The translations under genes and the position numbers were made by a program. A stretch of 19,114 bases of DNA, from assembly GCA_937927975.1 (NCBI GenBank), contig CALEZT010000287.1:1-19114 (forward strand), in the 5' to 3' direction. How positions within the stretch are numbered: the first letter of the stretch is position 1; every line of letters starts with the position of its first letter. Positions 1 to 6,979 of the stretch are shown piece by piece. The notes under the pieces were generated by a model that was not told where the DNA came from, searched no databases, and saw only the letters and a list, made by a program, of their open reading frames with translations. Origin of the DNA: an uncultured Phycisphaerales bacterium (GTDB taxonomy: Bacteria; Planctomycetota; Phycisphaerae; Sedimentisphaerales; Anaerobacaceae).

Positions 1-1363
1 GAAGATACTGATCCGCACGGACTATTTCATGCAGCCCTGCCGAAAGGACACGGTCAACCGGCACAACGGCTCGCTCGAAATCGTTGGCAGCCATGAGGGG
101 TTGCGGCTTGAGCCCGGCCAGGCCTCGAAGGAACCGGTCGGGGACGCGCTCCAGACGCGTGTTGTAGTACGTCGCGATATCGTTGAAGTACCCGCGGGCC
201 AGGGCAATCCGCTGCTCGGTGTCCGCGAGGTTCTTCTGGAGGTTCAGGAACGAGTCCTGGGCTTTGAGGTTGGGGTATCGCTCCCACAGCGAGGCGACCA
301 GTCGGGAACAAGCCTGAAAATCCGGCCCGGTCACCCCCGGCGGCGTGGCTTCCATTTGCGTGCGCAGCACGGCCAGTTCCGTCTGCACGTCGCGTTCGTG
401 GTCGCTCAGTCCTTTGACGGCCGAGACGAGATTGGGAATCAGATCGTATCGGCGTTTCAGTTGCACCTCGATCAGCGCCCACGCCTGGCTCACGCGGTTC
501 CGCAGACCGATGAGGCTGTTGAAGACGAGCCAGATCCAACCAAACACCCAGGCCAGCAGGTAGACCGAGGCAGCCGCCACGCCGGGCGTCACGGCACGCG
601 GCAGTCCCCCCCCATGGGCGGAGGTGAATACAGCGACGCCTGCCACCGCCAGAACCAGTCCCAGGATGCCCCAGATCCAGTAGCCGACTCCCAGCCCCCG
701 GCTGATCTGCTGCTCGGTCCGGCATGAGATCAGGAACATGGGGCACTTGGGATCGGCGGCGATTTCCGCAGCGACGACGTCCCTGCGTTCGCGCGCCTGC
801 CCCATGACGTACAGCGGGGTGTGCAGCGAGATGGCGGTCTCGGTGAACTGCCGGCGATGGTCCGAATCGGACACCGCACGCAAAGGCCCTTTCCCATAGT
901 ACAACGGATCGCTCCGGCCGCAGGTGTGGTTGAAGACCGTCACCGGCTCGATCTTGGCGCCGTTCGGCTGAACGCGGATAACCCCCAGGTCGTCCTTCAG
1001 GTAGAACGAGGTCTGCTCGCCGCCATGGGCGACGGTGGTCGAGCCGCTCTCGTGTCGCGTGCGAGTCTGGGTTTTGCCGTCCTTGTCCGTGTACGTCTCC
1101 GTGACCGTGCGGGACCAGTGCTCCTGCACGGACCACGAGTAGAGAACGCACCGCTGCTGGGCCAGGTGGCTCACCAGAGGCTGCTCGCTCTCGGCTGTGC
1201 CCTTGATCTCGACCGTCCCGATGAACACGCCGGTGGTCTTGGAGGTGGGCGTGTCGTCGACCCAGCGTCGGCGGCGATTGGCCCGCAAGGCCGCCCACAG
1301 ACACAGAATCGCCAGCGCTCCACCCACCCATGGCAGGAACGCCGGAATCCCTTCGGGACTCAT
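1..1363 (-). CDS. GIDE-LemA fusion membrane protein (C-terminus cut by window edge)
   Basis: The reading frame opens at an ATG 16 nt after the upstream gene's stop and stays open to the left edge, giving 454 residues without a stop. Seen in the sequence: an N-terminal membrane segment (about residues 11-27); a soluble region (about 40-215) resembling the GIDE domain of mitochondrial E3 ligase MUL1, with VFIGTVEIKG and QQRCVLYSW; two hydrophobic segments (about 227-246 and 262-285); then a LemA domain from about 288, with QAWALIEVQLKRRYDLIPNL, LWERYPNLKAQDSFLNLQ and ALARGYFNDIATYYNTRLE. GIDE-LemA fusions are known in bacteria, and no RING finger is visible, so ubiquitin-ligase activity is not implied. 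The LemA role (envelope-associated, helical) is poorly defined. Only a short C-terminal piece, perhaps 20-30 residues, should be missing. It is probably co-transcribed with the small exported protein upstream. Confidence 0.85.
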   Translation of the reverse strand, partial: MSPEGIPAFLPWVGGALAILCLWAALRANRRRRWVDDTPTSKTTGVFIGTVEIKGTAESEQPLVSHLAQQRCVLYSWSVQEHWSRTVTETYTDKDGKTQTRTRHESGSTTVAHGGEQTSFYLKDDLGVIRVQPNGAKIEPVTVFNHTCGRSDPLYYGKGPLRAVSDSDHRRQFTETAISLHTPLYVMGQARERRDVVAAEIAADPKCPMFLISCRTEQQISRGLGVGYWIWGILGLVLAVAGVAVFTSAHGGGLPRAVTPGVAAASVYLLAWVFGWIWLVFNSLIGLRNRVSQAWALIEVQLKRRYDLIPNLVSAVKGLSDHERDVQTELAVLRTQMEATPPGVTGPDFQACSRLVASLWERYPNLKAQDSFLNLQKNLADTEQRIALARGYFNDIATYYNTRLERVPDRFLRGLAGLKPQPLMAANDFERAVVPVDRVLSAGLHEIVRADQYL

Positions 1364-1379
1364 CCCGATCCCGTGAGAC

Positions 1380-1976
1380 TCAACGGACATCTGTGAGCAA
1401 GCCCTTGTCAGGGTTTCTGTTCCGGGTCGTTAATTGGCGCGCCGGTCTCCTCAATGCCGCCTGAAGCACAACTATGAGAAGCAGGAGAGTCAGCGGCATG
1501 TAGAACCACGGACTGCCCGCAACACGGAGGAACGGACTGGTCAAGGGCCCCAGAAAGAGCAGGACGAGAGGCTGCCAGGGATGAGGGTGCTGCGGCTCGA
1601 TCCAAGCCAGAGCCCCGGCCTCTCGCACGACCGGATGCAGTTCGAACTCCACGCGAGAGAGCGGACCGAAGACCGAATCGCTACCCTTCACGAGAATAAA
1701 GAACGTCTTCTGAGTCGCCCGTCCTTGCGCAGGAATCCGCAAACCCTGCACGAAGATGTGCGAGGCGGTCGCGGAGTACTCTTCGATACAGGAATACACA
1801 CCCGGATAGTCCCGCAAAGACAACACGCTGCGTTGGCCGTCCCGGAGTATCGCGTCATCCATGTCCTTGAGGACACTGTACCCGTCGCCGATCGCCAATT
1901 CGTAGTTCGACCAGGGGGCCGCCTTGGCCCCGCCGGGCAACAGCAACAGGATGACGATCGCTCCGAATCGTCTCAT
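1380..1976 (-). CDS. Small exported/membrane-anchored hypothetical protein
   Basis: The protein has 198 residues and I do not recognise its family. It starts with a clear signal peptide (MRRFGAIVILLLLPGGAKA, likely cut before APW) and carries one or two hydrophobic C-terminal segments (about 132-150 and 155-175), followed by a basic cytoplasmic tail. It would therefore expose a domain of about 110 residues outside the membrane. The middle part contains two cysteine-poor beta-like stretches (HIFVQGLRIPAQGRATQKTF and SVFGPLSRVEFELHPVV). The start is supported by a purine-rich GAGGAGAG ribosome site about 10 nt upstream, and a strong promoter lies about 50 nt before the ATG. Its stop is 16 nt before the GIDE-LemA start, so the two form an operon, and a partner role with that membrane protein is a reasonable inference. 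Confidence 0.72.
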   Translation of the reverse strand: MRRFGAIVILLLLPGGAKAAPWSNYELAIGDGYSVLKDMDDAILRDGQRSVLSLRDYPGVYSCIEEYSATASHIFVQGLRIPAQGRATQKTFFILVKGSDSVFGPLSRVEFELHPVVREAGALAWIEPQHPHPWQPLVLLFLGPLTSPFLRVAGSPWFYMPLTLLLLIVVLQAALRRPARQLTTRNRNPDKGLLTDVR

Positions 1977-2028
1977 ATCTCAAGTCTCTCCTCAACATGG
2001 ATGCCGCCAAATGCCAACGGACAACAGC

Positions 2029-2057
2029 ATTGTAGTCTCCCTTGTCTTGGGAGTCAA
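2029..2057 (-). promoter_or_regulatory. Sigma70-type promoter for the exported protein/GIDE-LemA operon
   Basis: On the minus strand TTGACT (2057-2052) is followed after 17 nt by TACAAT (2034-2029); each hexamer matches the consensus at five of six bases. The start of transcription would fall near 2022, about 45 nt before the ATG. A short inverted repeat, CTCCC-7 nt-GGGAG (2037-2053), fills the spacer and could be an operator, which is inference only. Confidence 0.6.
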
Positions 2058-2078
2058 TCGATCGAGCAACGTCGCTTC

Positions 2079-2444
2079 ATGACCGTAGCTGCAAGGCCTC
2101 AGGCAAACCCTTTGCAGGGCTGAATGGAAAACGGTCTCGCCCATGAACAGAAAACGCAACTCGCCGGCGTCACGAAACCATCGGCAGACTCCGGGAGAGC
2201 ACGCCCGAGGCGGTCGTGCGAAGGAGATTTGCCGTTTTGGGCCAGCAGCATGATAAGCATGATAAACGAGACTCCAAGCTTCGCTTGGATGTGCCCGGCA
2301 CATCCTCCATGCTGCTGGCCCAAGGCGCAAAATCTCCGGCCGAAGGCCGGAATCCGGATCGGTCCGTCCCTTTCCTTGGGCGTCCGGGGCAACCGTCTGA
2401 GCCCCAGCGTCCGGCTCGCTGCGAGGCCGCGCGACTACGGTCAT
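2079..2444. repeat. Imperfect palindrome of about 366 bp in the non-coding region before the rhamnosidase gene
   Basis: Three collinear segments on one side recur inverted on the other. The ends are 2079-2099 and 2424-2444 (17 of 21 bases match; both read ATGACCGTAG then GGCCT). The inner arms are 2223-2252 and 2308-2337 (26 of 30 match, including GGGCCAGCAGCATG). Between these, a weaker CAGAC...ACGCCC match pairs 2184-2210 with about 2364-2393. The centre has a perfect 7-bp hairpin TCCAAGC-TTC-GCTTGGA (2273-2289), and CCGGCC-GAA-GGCCGG follows at 2336-2350. This explains why the open frames on both strands encode similar LGQQH peptides. It may be a decayed MITE-like element, two inverted copies of a dispersed repeat, or a structured transcript. 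The rest of 1977-2539 holds only promoters and the ribosome site. Confidence 0.7.
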
Positions 2445-2465
2445 GCCCCGCCGCGAATTGTACGC

Positions 2466-2494
2466 TTGATTTGCGCCGCGTTCTGCGAGACAAT
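2466..2494 (+). promoter_or_regulatory. Possible promoter for the rhamnosidase operon
   Basis: TTGATT (2466-2471) and GACAAT (2489-2494) are spaced by 17 nt, each matching the consensus at four of six bases. Transcription would begin near 2501, about 40 nt before the chosen start codon and just downstream of the palindrome. The match is modest and no operator is evident. Confidence 0.35.
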
Positions 2495-2539
2495 CGCCGC
2501 GAAAGGCATTTCCGCAACCCCGGTAGGAGGTATATGGAC

Positions 2540-5257
2540 ATGGTTCAGTTGGGAACGATCATCCTGGCGCAGTGGATCGCGGTTTCGAGCGTCGGCGCAG
2601 GGCTGCCGCAACTGGGCAGCGACGTGCGGATCATGGACCTGCGATGCGAGTATCTGAGCAATCCGCTGGGCGTCGATACGGCCCAGCCGAGACTGAGCTG
2701 GAAGCTCGAATCCCGCTGGCGGGGTCAGAGACAGACCGCCTATCAGATCCTGGTGGCAGGCAGCGAGAAGATGCTCAAGGACGACCGGGCGGACCTCTGG
2801 GACAGCGGCAAGGTCGCGTCCGACCAGTCCATCCACGTGGTCTATGCCGGCCAACCGCTTGCCTCGCGGACCCGCTGCTACTGGAAGGTGCGGGTCTGGG
2901 ACGCCGACGGCAAGACGAGCCCCTTCAGCGAGGTTGGCACATGGGATATGGGGCTGCTGACGCCGCAGGACTGGAAGGCACAGTGGATCAGCGCGCCAGG
3001 CAAGGATGAGGACAAGGGCCCGCAACCGGCGCCGCTGTTCCGCAAGTCGTTTCTCCTGTCCGAGACACCCGTCAGTGCGAGAGTCTACATCTGCGGCCTG
3101 GGCTACCATGAGCTGCGCCTCAACGGCCAGAAGGTCGGCGACCACGTTCTCGATCCAGCGTTCACCCGTTACGACAGGCGGGCTCTCTACGTCGTCCACG
3201 ACGTGACAAGCCAGCTCAAGAAGGGGCAAAACGCTCTCGGCGTGATTCTCGGCAACGGCTGGTACAACATGCACACGCGCTGCGTGTGGGACTTCGACAA
3301 GGCCCCCTGGCGGGATCGGCCGGTCCTGCGGTGCCAGCTCGAAATGACCTTCGCGGACGGTTCGACGAGAGTCGTCGCCAGCGACGCGACGTGGCGGGTC
3401 TCGACCGGCCCGATCGTCTTCGACAGCATCCGCAACGGCGAGACCTACGACGCCCACCTGGAGATCCCCAACTGGGACGCCGGGAGCTTCGACGACACGA
3501 ACTGGCCCCTGGCGCAGGTGGACGCGGGCCCCAAGGGCGAATTGCGATCGCAGATGATGCCGCCGATCAAGGTCACGCAAACCTTGAGATCGGCCAAGAT
3601 CACCGAGCCCAAGCCCGGCGTGTACGTCTTCGACGTCGGGCAGAACCTGGCCGGCTGGGCGAGGCTGAAGATCTCAGGGCCCGCCGGCACGGAGGTCGTC
3701 ATGCGATATGGCGAGCGGCTCAACGAAGACGGCACGCTCGACCAGCGGGAGATCGGTCAGCACATCAAGACCGGCGAACCCCAAACCGACACCTACATCC
3801 TCAAAGGCCAAGGCACGGAGGTCTGGGAGCCTCGGTTCGTCTATCACGGATTCCAATACGTCGAAGTGACCGGGCTGCCGGGCAAGGCGAGCCTGGACAT
3901 GCTGGAGGCCCGCGTCGTACACACCGCCTTCGACAAGGCCGGCTCATTCGAGTGCTCCAACGAATTGTTCAACCGCATCCAGCGCAATACGCTGTGGTCC
4001 TATGTCAGCAACTTCCACGGCTATCCGACCGACTGCCCGCACCGCGAGAAGAACGGCTGGACGGGCGACGCCCACCTGGCCGCGGAGACCGGCCTGTACA
4101 ATTTCGACTCGGCGTCAGCCTACGCCAAGTGGATCAACGATCTGTACGACGAGCAGCGGGACAGCGGCGAACTGCCCGGCATCGTGCCCACGAGCGGCTG
4201 GGGATACGCGTGGGGCAACGGGCCCGCCTGGGACAGCGCCTATGTCCTGATCCCCTGGTATCTCTATCAATACAACGGCGACACGCGAACCCTGGCCGAG
4301 CATTACGAGCGGCACAAGCGCTACGTGGACTATCTCACCAGCAAGGCCCAGAACGGCATCGTCTCGATCGGCCTGGGCGACTGGGTGCCCGCCAAGTCCA
4401 AGACGCCGGAGAAGGTGACATCGACCGGCTATTATTATCGCGACGCGGTGATCGTCTCGAAGACCGCCGCGATGCTGGGCAAGACCGAGGACGCCCGCAA
4501 GTACGAGAATTTGGCCAACGGAATCCGCGACGCCTTCAATCGCGAGTTCTTCAATAAGGATGCCTGCCTCTACGCCGGCGGCACGCAGACTGCGATGAGC
4601 TGCGCCCTGACGCATGGGCTCGTCCCGCCGCAGGAACAGGAGCGGGTCCTGAACAATCTCGTCGCGATGATCGAGAAGAACGACGGATTCCTCGACGCCG
4701 GCATCCTGGGCACGAAGTACCTGATCGACTGTCTGACCGCGGGCGGCCGGGCCGATGTGGTGTACGCCATGGCGACCAAGACCGCCTATCCAAGCTGGGG
4801 CCGCTGGCTCGAAGAGGGCGCGACCACGCTCTGGGAGCAGTGGGACGGCGAGGCCTCCCGCAACCATATCATGTTCGGGCACATCAGCGCCTGGTTCTAC
4901 CAGGTCCTCGGCGGCATCCGGCTCGATCCCGATGCGGCGGGCTTCAAGCGGTTTGCGATCAAGCCGCAACTGCTGGGCGACGTCAGATGGGCGAAGGCGG
5001 AGTACGAATCGATGTACGGCACGATCCGCAGCAACTGGGAGATCCGTGGCGGCAGGTTCATCCTGAAGATCGCGGTGCCGGTGAATACGACCGCGACCGT
5101 GTACGTCCCCTGCGACCCGCAGAAGGCGATCGCGGAAGGCCCCGACGTCATTCACGTGGGCGAACACGCGAGGTTCCTGCGCCTCGAAAAGGGCTGCGTC
5201 GTCTTCGAGGTGAAGTCCGGGACGTACGAGTTCATCTCGCAACTGCCTGTGAAATGA
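2540..5257 (+). CDS. GH78 alpha-L-rhamnosidase
   Basis: This enzyme removes terminal alpha-L-rhamnose from polysaccharides or glycosides by the inverting mechanism of family GH78. The 905-residue product has the full family architecture: a short hydrophobic N-terminus (weak signal peptide), a fibronectin-like domain (about 25-135), beta-sandwich domains (about 150-420), an (alpha/alpha)6 barrel (about 430-780) and a C-terminal beta-sandwich. The catalytic block is intact: TDCPHREKNGWTGD supplies Asp498, Glu503 and Asp510 with the spacing seen in Bacillus RhaB (Asp567/Glu572/Asp579), and TTLWEQWDG supplies Glu766, equivalent to its Glu841. The frame is open back to 2216, but that part reads through the palindrome. 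AGGAGG at 2525-2530 sits 9 nt before ATG 2540 and only 3 nt before ATG 2534, so 2540 is preferred. The stop overlaps the start region of the next gene. Confidence 0.93.
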   Translation: MVQLGTIILAQWIAVSSVGAGLPQLGSDVRIMDLRCEYLSNPLGVDTAQPRLSWKLESRWRGQRQTAYQILVAGSEKMLKDDRADLWDSGKVASDQSIHVVYAGQPLASRTRCYWKVRVWDADGKTSPFSEVGTWDMGLLTPQDWKAQWISAPGKDEDKGPQPAPLFRKSFLLSETPVSARVYICGLGYHELRLNGQKVGDHVLDPAFTRYDRRALYVVHDVTSQLKKGQNALGVILGNGWYNMHTRCVWDFDKAPWRDRPVLRCQLEMTFADGSTRVVASDATWRVSTGPIVFDSIRNGETYDAHLEIPNWDAGSFDDTNWPLAQVDAGPKGELRSQMMPPIKVTQTLRSAKITEPKPGVYVFDVGQNLAGWARLKISGPAGTEVVMRYGERLNEDGTLDQREIGQHIKTGEPQTDTYILKGQGTEVWEPRFVYHGFQYVEVTGLPGKASLDMLEARVVHTAFDKAGSFECSNELFNRIQRNTLWSYVSNFHGYPTDCPHREKNGWTGDAHLAAETGLYNFDSASAYAKWINDLYDEQRDSGELPGIVPTSGWGYAWGNGPAWDSAYVLIPWYLYQYNGDTRTLAEHYERHKRYVDYLTSKAQNGIVSIGLGDWVPAKSKTPEKVTSTGYYYRDAVIVSKTAAMLGKTEDARKYENLANGIRDAFNREFFNKDACLYAGGTQTAMSCALTHGLVPPQEQERVLNNLVAMIEKNDGFLDAGILGTKYLIDCLTAGGRADVVYAMATKTAYPSWGRWLEEGATTLWEQWDGEASRNHIMFGHISAWFYQVLGGIRLDPDAAGFKRFAIKPQLLGDVRWAKAEYESMYGTIRSNWEIRGGRFILKIAVPVNTTATVYVPCDPQKAIAEGPDVIHVGEHARFLRLEKGCVVFEVKSGTYEFISQLPVK

Positions 5258-5265
5258 GGTGCATG

Positions 5266-6813
5266 ATGAAGACCAGGAATATGCTGTTCGCAGGAGCCGT
5301 TTTCCTCTCGATGCTCCAACCAGTTGGTTTGATCGCCGCTGCGAATGAAAACTCGGCTCTGGGCATCAACATCGCCGGCGTGACGTATTGGTCGGCCGAG
5401 ATCGTATTTGTGGACCTGTTCAAGCACTCCCAAACCTGGAAGAGTCAGGCCCAGGGCAAGGGCTACGACCAGGGCGGGCCGCTAGACCTGACGTCCGACG
5501 GCTGGGTCCGATCGCTGCGGGGCGACGGCCATTTCGCTGACTCGATCATCCTGAGCAAACCCAAGCTCGGCTATCCCATCGGCGTGTACACCTGTCTTTA
5601 TGAGGGCAAAGGCCGTATTCAGTTCGGCGATCGCATGAAAGTGGTCGACCAGACCCCCGGCCGGATTCGCGTCGAAGTCGGCCCCGACGTGGAACTCCTG
5701 ACCCTTCGTATCACGGAGACCGATCCCGCCGACCCGGTGAGGAACATCCGTTTCATCCTGCCGGGCTTCGAGGACACTTACGAAGAACAGCCCTTTCATC
5801 CGGAGTTTCTCAGACGGTGGGAGAAGTTCAAGGTCCTGCGGTTCATGGACCTCCAGCGGACCAACGGCTCCAAACAGACCAACTGGTCCGACCGCGCGAC
5901 CCCTGCGATGCAGACCCAGGGCGATGAAGCCGGCGTCGCGATCGAGTACCTGATCCAACTGGCCAACGCGCTCGACGCGGACCCCTGGTTCTGCATGCCG
6001 CATCTGGCGACCGATGATTACGTCCGCAACTTCGCTGAGATGGTCAAATCGGGTCTGAAGCCCGGCATGAAGATCTACATCGAGTACTCCAACGAGTGCT
6101 GGAACGGCATCTTCGCCCAGGCCCGATACTGTCGGGATCAGGGCAGGAAGCTGGGCCTCAGCGACAACGACTACCAGGCCCAACTGCGATACTGCTCCCG
6201 GCGGAGCGTAGAGATCTTCCGAATCTGGGAGTCCGTCTTCGGGGGCCCAGGCCGACTCGTCCGCGTCCTGCCTGCCCAGAGCGCCAATCCCTGGACCAGC
6301 ATGCAGGTGATGCTCTTCGAAGAGGCGTACAAACACGCCGACGCGCTGGCCATCGCCCCCTACTTCGGCAATGCCCTGGGCGATCCGAAAACCCAGGACC
6401 AGGTCGCACGGATGACGGTCGATCAAGTGCTCGACAGGTGCGCCGAGTTCATTGCGGAGGGCAACAAGACCATCGCCGAGCAGGCCCGCCTTGCGGAAGA
6501 ACGCAGCCTGGACTTGATCGCTTACGAAGCCGGCCAGCATCTCGTCGGCTACGGCGGAGCCGAAAACAACAAGGCGTTGGAGGAGCTCTTCCAGGCCGCA
6601 AACCGCCATCCGCGGATGAAGACCCTCTACCTGGACTACCTCACCGGCTGGCGGGCCAATGGCGGCAAGTTGGCCGCGATCTTCTCGTCGTTGAGTTCCT
6701 GGTCCAAGTGGGGTTCCTGGGGTTTGTTGGAGTATCACGGCCAGCCGGTCGAGGAAGCGCCCAAGTATCAGGCCGTCGTGGAATTCCTGGACCAGAACTT
6801 CCGCTGGTGGTGA
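5266..6813 (+). CDS. Secreted putative clan GH-A glycoside hydrolase (family not assigned)
   Basis: The product has 515 residues and begins with a signal peptide (KTRNMLFAGAVFLSMLQPVG, cleavage near IAAA-NEN). An N-terminal beta-rich part (to about 170) precedes what looks like a TIM barrel. IYIEYSNECWN places an Asn-Glu pair at residues 276-277, as in the acid/base site of clan GH-A, and LIAYEAGQH offers Glu421 as the nucleophile; this catalytic reading is inference from motifs. Similar proteins in planctomycetes are usually labelled hypothetical or cellulose-binding. Possible starts are ATG 5254, 5263 and 5266: the first overlaps the rhamnosidase stop as ATGA, while GAGG (5256-5259) is best spaced for 5266. 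Translational coupling to the rhamnosidase gene is likely, so the enzyme probably acts on the same rhamnose-containing glycan. The protein ends in FRWW with no recognisable binding module after the barrel. Confidence 0.72.
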   Translation: MKTRNMLFAGAVFLSMLQPVGLIAAANENSALGINIAGVTYWSAEIVFVDLFKHSQTWKSQAQGKGYDQGGPLDLTSDGWVRSLRGDGHFADSIILSKPKLGYPIGVYTCLYEGKGRIQFGDRMKVVDQTPGRIRVEVGPDVELLTLRITETDPADPVRNIRFILPGFEDTYEEQPFHPEFLRRWEKFKVLRFMDLQRTNGSKQTNWSDRATPAMQTQGDEAGVAIEYLIQLANALDADPWFCMPHLATDDYVRNFAEMVKSGLKPGMKIYIEYSNECWNGIFAQARYCRDQGRKLGLSDNDYQAQLRYCSRRSVEIFRIWESVFGGPGRLVRVLPAQSANPWTSMQVMLFEEAYKHADALAIAPYFGNALGDPKTQDQVARMTVDQVLDRCAEFIAEGNKTIAEQARLAEERSLDLIAYEAGQHLVGYGGAENNKALEELFQAANRHPRMKTLYLDYLTGWRANGGKLAAIFSSLSSWSKWGSWGLLEYHGQPVEEAPKYQAVVEFLDQNFRWW

Positions 6814-6867
6814 AAGAGCGTTGCTGCACCGCCCACGGAGAATGTGGATTCAACTCGAAGCGAGACC

Positions 6868-6897
6868 TTGCGGATGCCGACCGCCATCGTGTACACT
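6868..6897 (+). promoter_or_regulatory. Possible promoter for the SNF2 gene
   Basis: TTGCGG (6868-6873) and TACACT (6892-6897) are separated by 18 nt, in the 166-nt gap before the SNF2 gene. The -10 box matches at four of six bases. Transcription would start near 6904, leaving a leader of about 75 nt. No terminator hairpin was seen after the preceding gene, so read-through is possible. Confidence 0.3.
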
Positions 6898-6979
6898 GGA
6901 GGTTTTGGGATCGACGAGCTTGGACCGGTGCTTTTGAGGCGGCCTCTCGGCGATCCTTGCCACTGGAGGTGATCTCTGG

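Noticed and set aside
54..1331. Minus-strand 425-residue open frame over the GIDE-LemA gene
   Set aside because: It is rich in Arg, Gly and Pro with no recognisable domain, and it runs in a shifted frame over the clear GIDE-LemA reading frame.
2099..2392. Minus-strand 97-residue open frame in the palindrome
   Set aside because: It mirrors the open frame on the other strand because of the inverted symmetry; no ribosome site or family match was seen.
2216..2539. N-terminal extension of the rhamnosidase by 108 residues
   Set aside because: It translates the palindrome, matches no GH78 domain, and the strong ribosome site at 2525-2530 fits the later ATG.
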